Shown in pieces: positions 8,415-15,329 of a stretch of DNA of 64,000 nt. The notes beneath the pieces are model-generated. The model was not told the DNA's origin, ran no database searches, and saw only the letters and a list, made by a program, of their open reading frames with translations. This stretch comes from an uncultured Porphyromonadaceae bacterium (GTDB lineage: Bacteria; Bacteroidota; Bacteroidia; Bacteroidales; Muribaculaceae), in assembly GCA_946414395.1 (NCBI GenBank), contig CAMKOE010000003.1, forward strand, positions 46,347 to 110,346, written 5' to 3'. Every line of letters starts with the position of its first letter. Position 1 is the stretch's first letter. A program made the position numbers and the translations under genes.

Positions 8415-9647
8415 ATGATGGAGAGCAACAAGATGAGAAAAATATTGTTTGGATTGCTGATTGCTGCAATGGGAGGCGGACTGGCGTCCTGTGTGAACGA
8501 CGACACCGACATGGACGACATCATCGCCCAGTACCAGATTGAGCCGGCCAGCATCGAGTTGGACTTCTCGGACCTCGCCGAGGCGGCCGATGTCCCCGTT
8601 ACCGACGAGAACGACTCGGCCTATAACGACTATGTCGAGAACACCGCCTGGACAAGGGTGATCGAGATTGAGTACAGCAATGATGGCGCCACGGTGACGG
8701 GAACTGTCCCCGGGGTCACTGTATCGACCGATGGCGCACATGTCACAGTGTTGAACATGTCGTCGGGGCCCGTCAAGTTTGTCCTCAACGGATCGACAGC
8801 CGACGGGTCATTGAAGTTCTATGGAGACAAGCGCATCCAGGTGCTGCTCAATAACGTTGACATGACCAATCCCCACGGCGCAGCCATCAACAACCAGGGC
8901 GGCAAGTCGATGTATGTCGTTGTGGCCGATGGCACGACCAACAGCCTGAAGGATGGCCCCGAATACACGATGGTTGACGAGGAGGACCAGAAGGCGGCCC
9001 TATTCAGCGAGGGACAGATCATCTTCAGCGGCAAGGGACGGCTCAACGTCACGGCCAACGGACGCGGCGGCATCCGCAGTGATGACTACATCCGCATCCG
9101 CCCGGGAGCGGACATTTATATCCAGAGCAATGCCCAGGACGGGCTGCGGTCCAACGACGGCATCATCCTGGATGGCGGACGCATCAATATCCAGACCACG
9201 GGAAGCGGCGCCAAGGGTGTGCGCAGCGAGGGCCCCATGACCGTCAACGGAGGGCGCCTAGTGGCCATCAGCGACGGTGACACCCGCATCACCACCACCG
9301 ACGGCATCGCCGACACGACCGCCTGTGCCGCCTTGCACTGCGACACCTTGCTCACGGTCAATGCTGGCGTGATCAGGCTCAAGGCCACCGGCGACGGCGG
9401 CAAGGGAGTGAACGCCAAGCAGGACGTGAAGGTGGCGGGCGGCAGGTTCCAGGCTGTGGCCACCGGCACGCGTAAGATCAAGAAGCCCAAGGGCGTGAAG
9501 ATTGACGGCAACTTTGCCATCTCGGGGGGCTACTTCTACAGTTACAGCCGCCGCAGCGACCCGATGGACGTCTCGGGACAGACATCGGTTGCCACGGGCT
9601 ACAAGACCTATGAATTGACGCCCAAGGTCATCACGATAGAATATTAA
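8415..9647 (+). CDS. Cthe_2159-type (DUF4353) beta-helix lipoprotein
   Basis: This 410-residue surface or periplasmic lipoprotein has the signal MRKILFGLLIAAMGGGLASC, with Cys near residue 26; translation may start at 8415 (MMESNK...) or at the in-frame ATG 8433. The mature chain shows short repeating strands with Gly/Asp turns: NPHGAAINNQGGKSMYVVV, EEDQKAALFSEGQIIFSGKG, SDDYIRIRPGADI and SGAKGVRSEGPMTVNGG. This is the Cthe_2159 carbohydrate-binding family, whose founder is an acidic Ca-binding beta-helix that binds cellulose and pectate-type polymers. The gene starts 3 nt after the DUF2490 gene. It has clear homology to the next gene product, pointing to tandem duplication. Confidence 0.83.
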   Translation: MMESNKMRKILFGLLIAAMGGGLASCVNDDTDMDDIIAQYQIEPASIELDFSDLAEAADVPVTDENDSAYNDYVENTAWTRVIEIEYSNDGATVTGTVPGVTVSTDGAHVTVLNMSSGPVKFVLNGSTADGSLKFYGDKRIQVLLNNVDMTNPHGAAINNQGGKSMYVVVADGTTNSLKDGPEYTMVDEEDQKAALFSEGQIIFSGKGRLNVTANGRGGIRSDDYIRIRPGADIYIQSNAQDGLRSNDGIILDGGRINIQTTGSGAKGVRSEGPMTVNGGRLVAISDGDTRITTTDGIADTTACAALHCDTLLTVNAGVIRLKATGDGGKGVNAKQDVKVAGGRFQAVATGTRKIKKPKGVKIDGNFAISGGYFYSYSRRSDPMDVSGQTSVATGYKTYELTPKVITIEY

Positions 9648-9665
9648 TCTCGAAGATATCACAAC

Positions 9666-11015
9666 ATGAAGAAATTATTGCTTGCTTTATTCACGATGTT
9701 ACTGTGCCTGACCGCCAGCGCAACGACGGGTGACGTCAACCATGATGGCGAGGTGAACATCAGCGATGTGAGCGTGGCCATCAACGCCATTCTGGGCGGT
9801 AGCGATGACGGCAGCATCGACGTCAATGGCGATGGTGAGTTGAACATCAGCGACATCAATGTCATCATCAACATCATCCTGGGAGGCGGCACCGATGACA
9901 AGATCACGCCCAAGGAAATCGAACTGGACTTCAGCACCCTGGACGAGGGCACCGAGAGGATCCAGCAGGATGAGGACGCTGTGGACTATGGTGACTATGT
10001 CGAGAACACCACCTGGTCCACGACAGTGAGAATCAACTTTGACGGCGAGACGGCCACGGTGACAGGCCAGCCCAGTTCGGTCGCTGTGAGCATCGATGGA
10101 GCCCACGTGACAGTCAGCAGCGCGGCCAAGCGCGTGCGTTACATCGTCAGCGGCACCACCACCGACGGTTCGATCAAGTTCTACAGCGACAAGAAGTTCC
10201 AACTGCAACTCAATGGCGCTGACATCACCAATCCCCACGGCGCCGCCATCAACAACCAGTGCGGCAAGTCGTTGTATCTTGTCCTGAACGAGGGGACCAG
10301 CAACACACTGCGCGACGGCACCGACTATACCATGGTCGATGGCGAGGACCAGAAAGCGGCCCTCTTCAGCGAGGGACAGATTCTGGTGAGCGGCAAGGGC
10401 CAACTGAGCATCTACAGCACGGGCCGTCACTGCATGGCCAGTGATGACTACGTGTTTGTGCGCCCCGGTTGCCAACTGTACCTCAACAGCAGCAGCGGCC
10501 ACGGCATCAAGGCCAAGGACTATGTCCACATCAAGGGCGGTGTAATCAACATGGAAATCAATAGCGACGGCTCTAAGGGCATCAACTGTGACAGCCTCGT
10601 GTATATCACCGGTGGGCGCACCACCATCATCAACAACGGCACCTCCAAGGTGGAGACCGATGCCGACGGCTTGGCCATTTCGACGGGCGCTGCAGGCGTC
10701 AAGGCCGACTATAACATGACGATGACCGGCGGAACGCTCAACATCAAGTGTACGGGCAATGACGCCAAGGGCATCAACGTAGCCCAGCCGTTCCTGTTCG
10801 GCGGCGGCACGCTCAACGTGGTCGTCACGGGCAATCAGACGACGGTCGCCCCCAAGGGAGTGAAATGTGACACCGATTGCAACATCGGCGGCGGCTCGTT
10901 CTACAGTTGCGCCCCCAACGGCAAGGCCCTTGACGTGGACGGAACGCTTACCATTGCCAGCGGCTACACGTCGATCAACAACAGCGACGCCCGCCTGGTC
11001 GAGGTCATCTATTGA
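9666..11015 (+). CDS. Secreted Cthe_2159-type beta-helix protein with N-terminal dockerin repeats
   Basis: This 449-residue protein has a signal peptide (MKKLLLALFTMLLCLTASA) with no lipobox. Two dockerin type I calcium-binding repeats follow (about residues 22-45 and 53-74): DVNHDGEVNISDVSVAINAI and VNGDGELNISDINVIINII, each with the F-hand Asp/Asn ladder. The remainder repeats the Cthe_2159 beta-helix of the previous gene almost motif for motif (NPHGAAINNQ, EDQKAALFSEGQILVSGKG). It is thus a paralogue in which the lipid anchor has been replaced by a dockerin. It is the last gene of the VTC operon, 18 nt after the previous one, followed by a strong hairpin. Two other dockerin proteins occur in this window. 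Confidence 0.85.
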   Translation: MKKLLLALFTMLLCLTASATTGDVNHDGEVNISDVSVAINAILGGSDDGSIDVNGDGELNISDINVIINIILGGGTDDKITPKEIELDFSTLDEGTERIQQDEDAVDYGDYVENTTWSTTVRINFDGETATVTGQPSSVAVSIDGAHVTVSSAAKRVRYIVSGTTTDGSIKFYSDKKFQLQLNGADITNPHGAAINNQCGKSLYLVLNEGTSNTLRDGTDYTMVDGEDQKAALFSEGQILVSGKGQLSIYSTGRHCMASDDYVFVRPGCQLYLNSSSGHGIKAKDYVHIKGGVINMEINSDGSKGINCDSLVYITGGRTTIINNGTSKVETDADGLAISTGAAGVKADYNMTMTGGTLNIKCTGNDAKGINVAQPFLFGGGTLNVVVTGNQTTVAPKGVKCDTDCNIGGGSFYSCAPNGKALDVDGTLTIASGYTSINNSDARLVEVIY

Positions 11016-11087
11016 TTTGATCTCGCGGCAGTGATCGACAGGCGCCACCATCAGGCGGCCCTAACTCCTGCCGTGTTAACAGCAAAT

Positions 11088-11131
11088 TTCGCTCTTGACG
11101 CCAATTTAACGACTTTGGCGTCAAGAGCGAA
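11088..11131. terminator. Long hairpin between convergent genes (bidirectional terminator candidate)
   Basis: TTCGCTCTTGACGCCAA (11088-11104) and TTGGCGTCAAGAGCGAA (11115-11131) form a perfect 17-bp stem with a 10-nt loop. Imperfect pairing continues outward into AT-rich arms (about 11075-11142). It lies between the ends of the dockerin gene and the zinc-ribbon gene. Confidence 0.6.
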
Positions 11132-11204
11132 TTTAGCGTTTAAATCAACTATAAAAAGAATGGCTTAGTTTTGCGGCTCGGTGCCGTAGCGGGAAACACC
11201 GGGA

Positions 11205-11801
11205 CTACACGGCGGGCTCGATGTTCAAGCCTGCGATGATAATCCACACGAGAATGGCCAGCAAGATGAAGATTGCGGCATAGGCGATCAACTTGAACCG
11301 GGGACTCGGCATGGTACCGTGCTGATGCAGGCGCGGGTGCATGCTGGTGTAGGGGCGGTTCATCGTGCGCAGTTTGTCCTCCATGAGGTTGGCCTGCTCC
11401 TGCCTGCTGACTGCGGGCTTGGGTTCCCGGGGGACGACGGGCTCGGGCTGCTTTTTCTTTTCAACCGGCTTTTCCACAATGGGCTTGGGGTTGTCGTCGG
11501 GCTTGGGGCCGTCGAGCGACACTTTCAGGTCTGCGCCGCAATAGGGGCAGAAACTGATGCCACTGGGCAGTTGCTTGCCACAACTGTGGCAGAACTTTGC
11601 CTGGGTGTGATGGCTTGGGGCACCCACATTGGCCGTGCGGCGCGACGTGGTCTCTGAATCGATGCCGCCGACTACCAGGGCACCATTCTCATACTGGCAC
11701 ACCGCCAAGCACTGTGGACACACCACCTGGCAGTCATGTATCACAAGTTCCTCTTGTGACACCTCCATCCATTTTCCGCACTGTGGGCACTTTAGTTCCA
11801 T
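11205..11801 (-). CDS. Zinc-ribbon protein with C-terminal membrane anchor
   Basis: This 198-residue protein starts at the ATG 11801 (MELKCPQCGKW); the track's upstream extension to 11930 runs through a promoter. Two zinc ribbons are visible: an MJ0042-like one (CPQC near residue 4, then CPQC near 29) and a zinc_ribbon_2 type (FCHSCGKQLP ... FCPYCGADL, about residues 68-90). A Pro/Lys-rich linker follows and then one strongly hydrophobic tail helix (AYAAIFILLAILVWIIIAGL) near the C-terminus, so it should be a tail-anchored inner-membrane protein. No specific function is recognised. Confidence 0.8.
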   Translation of the reverse strand: MELKCPQCGKWMEVSQEELVIHDCQVVCPQCLAVCQYENGALVVGGIDSETTSRRTANVGAPSHHTQAKFCHSCGKQLPSGISFCPYCGADLKVSLDGPKPDDNPKPIVEKPVEKKKQPEPVVPREPKPAVSRQEQANLMEDKLRTMNRPYTSMHPRLHQHGTMPSPRFKLIAYAAIFILLAILVWIIIAGLNIEPAV

Positions 11802-11834
11802 AATTTCTAGTTCATTAATGTCGTCACGTGGCCA

Positions 11835-11866
11835 CAAAGGTACTGCTTTAGTGTCAATGTTGCAAA
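11835..11866 (-). promoter_or_regulatory. Promoter for the zinc-ribbon gene (TTTG-N20-TACCTTTG)
   Basis: Reverse-strand TTTG (11863-11866) and TACCTTTG (11835-11842) are separated by exactly 20 nt, a full match to the Bacteroidetes sigma-70 consensus. The leader would be about 30 nt. Confidence 0.65.
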
Positions 11867-12022
11867 TTAAATTTTTAACAAAAGTGGGCCATGCTACCCG
11901 TTTTTGGGAGCCAAAAAGGCCAAAAAACAAAAATTGTTGCCTTTTTGCTTTTACATTTTAAGAATAACTATTACTTTTGCACCCGCTAAACTGTCGAAAT
12001 CACTAAAATTAACGCAATAGAA

Positions 12023-12703
12023 ATGGCAAAAAAACAAGATCAAGGTGCCCGCACGACCCTGGAAGAGGTGAATGACTCCCTCTCGAGTGCAGCACAACGC
12101 ATTGAAGACAACAAGAAGTACATCAATTGGGCCCTCATCGCTATCGCAGTCCTTGTACTGCTGGCAGTGGGCTACATCTATGGAATCCGCAACCCGAATC
12201 TCCAGAAGGCTAAGGATCAGATCGGCAAGGCCGACCTCGAGTTGATGCAGGGCAATCAGGATGAAGCATTGAAGGACTACGAGAAGGTGGCCAGTGAGTT
12301 TGGCAACAAGCCCGCCGAGCGCGCCCACCTCAACGCCGCCATCATTCTCTACCAGAAGGGTGAGTATGAGAAGGCTGCCAAGCATCTCGAGGATTATTCT
12401 CCCGCCGGTAACCTCATCGGTCCCGCTAGCCAGTCGCTGCTGGGTGACTGCTATGTGAACCTCAAGAAGTATGACCAGGCCATCGCTGCCTTTGACAAGG
12501 CTATCAGCATGGCTGGCGACAACGAGGCCTATGCTCCTGTCTTCATGATGAAGAAGGCTACCGTGCTCCACGCGCAGAAGAAGTATGCCGACGAGGCCGC
12601 CATCTTCCAGACCATCAAGGATAACTATCCCGTGTTCGGCCAGAGCAACGGTATCAATATCGACAAGTATCTCGAGCGTGCTAACGCACTTGCTGGCAAG
12701 TAA
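12023..12703 (+). CDS. Membrane-anchored tetratricopeptide repeat protein
   Basis: This 226-residue protein has a cytoplasmic N-terminus of about 32 residues, one transmembrane helix (about residues 36-55, INWALIAIAVLVLLAVGYIY), then four to five TPR-like helical pairs: LELMQGNQDEALKDYEKVA, AIILYQKGEYEKAAKHLEDY, LLGDCYVNLKKYDQAIAAFD and KATVLHAQKKYADEAAIF. The layout matches the TPR_21/YfgM-type family, involved in periplasmic chaperoning or envelope assembly in other bacteria. A TACTTTTG -7 box lies at 11972-11979, and a clear terminator follows, so it is probably monocistronic. Confidence 0.82.
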   Translation: MAKKQDQGARTTLEEVNDSLSSAAQRIEDNKKYINWALIAIAVLVLLAVGYIYGIRNPNLQKAKDQIGKADLELMQGNQDEALKDYEKVASEFGNKPAERAHLNAAIILYQKGEYEKAAKHLEDYSPAGNLIGPASQSLLGDCYVNLKKYDQAIAAFDKAISMAGDNEAYAPVFMMKKATVLHAQKKYADEAAIFQTIKDNYPVFGQSNGINIDKYLERANALAGK

Positions 12704-12724
12704 ATCATGACTTGATACAAGATA

Positions 12725-12765
12725 GAGGGTTGGACAAAACTTAGTTTTGTACCAACTCTTTTTTT
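12725..12765 (+). terminator. Rho-independent terminator after the TPR gene
   Basis: GTTGG-A-CAAAAC pairs with GTTTTG-T-A-CCAAC (one bulged A, loop TTA), followed directly by CTCTTTTTTT. It separates the TPR gene from pyrH. Confidence 0.8.
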
Positions 12766-12794
12766 AACATTAACCACAATACAATCTTTAAATT

Positions 12795-13508
12795 ATGAAA
12801 CCAATCTATCATCGCATATTGCTCAAACTCAGCGGCGAGTCACTGGCTGCCGAGCAGAGTAGTGGCATCGACCCGCAGCGCGTGGCCGACTATGCCACCC
12901 AGATCAAGGAAATCGTCGATGCCGGCGTGCAGGTCGCCATCGTCGTGGGCGGCGGTAACATCTTCCGCGGCCTCAAGGGCGCCGCCCAGGGCTTTGACCG
13001 CGTCAAGGGTGACCAGATGGGTATGCTCGCCACCGTGATCAACGCGCTGGCGCTCTCATCGGCACTCGAGGCCATCGGCCAACCTGCCCAGGTGTTCACC
13101 GCCATCGGCATGTTCCCCATCGGTGAGCACTACAGCAAGTGGCGCGCCATCGAGGCCATGCAGGCCGGCAAGGTCGCCATCTGCTCCTGCGGCACGGGCA
13201 GTCCCTTCTTCACCACCGACACGGGCAGCACGCTGCGTGCCATCGAGGTCGAGGCCGACGTCATGCTCAAGGGCACCCGCGTGGACGGCATCTACACCGC
13301 CGACCCCGAGAAGGATCCCACGGCCACCCGGTTTGACCGCATCACCTATGACGAGATCTACAACCGCGGCCTCAAGGTCATGGACATGACTGCCACCGTC
13401 ATGGCCCGTGACAACAAGTTGCCCATCCACGTGTTCAACATGGATGTGTACGGCAACCTCAAGAAGGTGATGAGCGGCGAGCCCATCGGCACCGTCGTTA
13501 CCTTGTAA
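12795..13508 (+). CDS. pyrH: UMP kinase
   Basis: The 237-residue product phosphorylates UMP to UDP with ATP in pyrimidine nucleotide synthesis. Hallmarks of the amino-acid-kinase fold are present: LLKLSGESL at the N-terminus, the nucleotide and phosphate loops VVGGGNIFRG and DQMGMLATVINALAL, the SCGTGSPFFTTDT loop, and the uridine-site DGIYTADPEKDPTA followed by LKVMDMTA. Length and motif order are normal for bacterial PyrH. It stands alone between two terminator-like hairpins, instead of next to frr or tsf as in many bacteria. Confidence 0.97.
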   Translation: MKPIYHRILLKLSGESLAAEQSSGIDPQRVADYATQIKEIVDAGVQVAIVVGGGNIFRGLKGAAQGFDRVKGDQMGMLATVINALALSSALEAIGQPAQVFTAIGMFPIGEHYSKWRAIEAMQAGKVAICSCGTGSPFFTTDTGSTLRAIEVEADVMLKGTRVDGIYTADPEKDPTATRFDRITYDEIYNRGLKVMDMTATVMARDNKLPIHVFNMDVYGNLKKVMSGEPIGTVVTL

Positions 13509-13552
13509 CCGACGTACCGAGTACCCACAAGCCGTCAAGGACACAAAACAAC

Positions 13553-13620
13553 AACAATAAGTACAATAAATACAAAGTCTTAATCAACAGGCAATTGTAT
13601 TTGTTGTACTTATTGTTTTC
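13553..13620. terminator. AT-rich inverted repeat between pyrH and the convergent gene; member of a dispersed repeat family
   Basis: CAATAAGTACAATAAATACAA pairs with its near-perfect inverse TTGTATTTGTTGTACTTATTG across a 20-nt loop, followed by TTTTCCTTTT. The arm GGAAAACAATAAGTACAA recurs in the gaps near 19.6, 38.07 and 63.78 kb. It probably terminates both convergent transcripts. Confidence 0.6.
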
Positions 13621-13642
13621 CTTTTCTCGTTGACGATGTTTT

Positions 13643-14065
13643 CTAGAAGAGTCCTGATAGCCATCGGGCCAGCAGCCCGTCGAGGTGCAGTGGTACGACA
13701 AGGAACTTGATTGTCAGTATCATCGAGCAGATCACGTAGATGATTTCCAGCGGCAGAATGATAGCCCATGCCAGTGTGGTCATGGACATCTTGTTGAGTG
13801 CCTTATAACGTTGTGGCGGGCGATAATGCTTTGAGGTCTGCTTGATGTGATGCTCAACAGCCAGTGTCAGGGCAAAGTAAATCACACCTGCTATAATCAA
13901 GGTGAAAGTATTATAATCGAGGATTGACATGATCAGTATTCCTACGGGCGTGAAGAGAAACATGATCAACCCGTAATAGAATCTGCTCCACTGCAGGTCA
14001 ATCTTGTTCTCTCGCTTGCCTTTCTCGTGATGCTTGCAACACCGGTAATAGATGTATCGTAGCAT
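13643..14065 (-). CDS. Small membrane protein of unknown function
   Basis: This protein has 140 residues. A basic N-terminus (Cys, His, Lys-rich to about residue 25) is followed by two close hydrophobic helices (about 30-47 and 53-70), a polar loop of about 22 residues (HHIKQTSKHYRPPQRYKALN) and a third long hydrophobic region (about 95-130). No family is recognised. It converges on pyrH and lies downstream of the LOG gene on the same strand with a gap of about 67 nt. The continuous frame and membrane pattern support a real gene. Confidence 0.6.
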   Translation of the reverse strand: MLRYIYYRCCKHHEKGKRENKIDLQWSRFYYGLIMFLFTPVGILIMSILDYNTFTLIIAGVIYFALTLAVEHHIKQTSKHYRPPQRYKALNKMSMTTLAWAIILPLEIIYVICSMILTIKFLVVPLHLDGLLARWLSGLF

Positions 14066-14132
14066 AATACCTTGTCATTGGCTTCAATAAAGAACTCTCC
14101 AGCAACAACTGTGCCAATTGGTGGGGAGGGTC

Positions 14133-15092
14133 TTATTGGTCTTGCTGACGGCTGAACTGTTGCAGGATGTCGACGGCTTCGTCGATGTCGTCGGTGAGGG
14201 TGAGCAGCAGGTTCTTGTATTTGCCTGTTGCCATGAGGTGCTGTAGCAGGGGATAGACCGGTATCTCCTCGGTCCAGAAGCGCTTGCCCAGGAAAATCAT
14301 GGGGCTGGCATAGCCGTAGGACAGGTAGTGGTCCTGTACCGCTTCCTGGAATATCTCTTGCAGGGTGCCCGCGCTGCCAGGAGCGTAGATGGTGCCGCCA
14401 AAGGCTAGAGTGAGAATGTTGTCCTCGCGGATGCTGTTCTCAAAGAATTTGGCAATGTGAGTGGCAAACGGCGTTGAAGGCTCGTGCCCATATAGCCACG
14501 TGGGGATGCCCAGGCTCACGTATTCGCCCTGCGGATATTGCTTCATTACCTGGAATGCGGTGCGCAACCAGCCGTCATCCCGATAGGATGGCGCAATCGT
14601 CATCGCCTGGATGGCATCATCCAGTTCACTGGGGGTGCGACCGGCCATCCAGGCTCCCAGGTGGGCCGCCTCCATGGCCCCGGGACCGCCACCGCTCAGC
14701 ATGACAAAGCCTTCCCGGGTGAGCCGCTGGCACAATAGCGCTACCTCGCTAAACATCTTGTCGGTCCTGAGCAGGGCATGGCCGCCCAGGATGCCCACGC
14801 AACGACGATGGTCATACTCCTTAAAGAATCGGGCGAGTGCCGCATGGATGCAGTGGTCGTGCAGGGTGCGTGCCAGCAGTTCCTTCACGTTGCGGGCATG
14901 CTGCCCCAGTGAGCGATAGCGCTGATACACCTTGTGGTCATAGCAGGAGTCATAACTGCTCTCATCGTCGGGGCAGTAGCCCTCGTAGAGTTCGGCCGAC
15001 GAATACAGCGACTTGCGGGTCACGTCAAATGGGGCCTGCTCCAGGTAGGCCATCACGTCCTTCAGTTCTTCATATCCCGTGGCGGTAATCAT
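14133..15092 (-). CDS. LOG family protein (TIGR00730-like; nucleotide 5'-monophosphate nucleosidase candidate)
   Basis: This 319-residue protein carries the two LOG signatures: SGGGPGAMEAAHLGA (about residues 133-147), where PGGxGT-type proteins bind the ribose phosphate, and APGSAGTLQEIFQE (about 237-250), the variant PGGxGTxxE active-site motif with Gly to Ser. LOG proteins release bases from nucleotides, including cytokinin precursors in plants and Corynebacterium, and are often misannotated as lysine decarboxylases. At 319 residues it is longer than the typical 190, with an extra N-terminal region of about 95 residues rich in Tyr and Asp. It appears monocistronic. Confidence 0.8.
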   Translation of the reverse strand: MITATGYEELKDVMAYLEQAPFDVTRKSLYSSAELYEGYCPDDESSYDSCYDHKVYQRYRSLGQHARNVKELLARTLHDHCIHAALARFFKEYDHRRCVGILGGHALLRTDKMFSEVALLCQRLTREGFVMLSGGGPGAMEAAHLGAWMAGRTPSELDDAIQAMTIAPSYRDDGWLRTAFQVMKQYPQGEYVSLGIPTWLYGHEPSTPFATHIAKFFENSIREDNILTLAFGGTIYAPGSAGTLQEIFQEAVQDHYLSYGYASPMIFLGKRFWTEEIPVYPLLQHLMATGKYKNLLLTLTDDIDEAVDILQQFSRQQDQ

Positions 15093-15266
15093 CTGACAAG
15101 TCTTTTAAGGAGATTAAGTTCATGAATGACAAAATTACTAATAATTTGGCTTGAAAACCAGCGATTTTAACAGTTTGGGACTGTTAAAAAGTGTAACAAA
15201 GTGGTGATATGGGGCAAAATGTCCATTTTTTGTGACTTTTTGCCCATTTAATTATCGTCATGGTTG

Positions 15267-15274
15267 TAATTTTG
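15267..15274 (+). promoter_or_regulatory. -7 box (TAATTTTG) for the FadL-like gene
   Basis: TAATTTTG lies 55 nt before the ATG at 15330; a TTTG lies 24 nt upstream at 15239-15242. This predicts a leader of about 50 nt. Confidence 0.45.
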
Positions 15275-15329
15275 TCGAACGAAAAAATCTCCACTTCAGG
15301 TTTGGTTACTACTAATTAATGTGATAGCA

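Noticed and set aside
9666-11015. Cellulosome component call for the dockerin proteins
   Set aside because: No cohesin, scaffoldin or glycoside hydrolase with dockerin is present; only isolated dockerin-like repeats are seen.
12766-12794. Clear pyrH promoter
   Set aside because: No TAnnTTTG is present in the short AT-rich gap after the terminator, so no promoter is claimed.
14133-15092. Lysine decarboxylase
   Set aside because: The historical name for LOG proteins is wrong; no PLP-binding motif is present.
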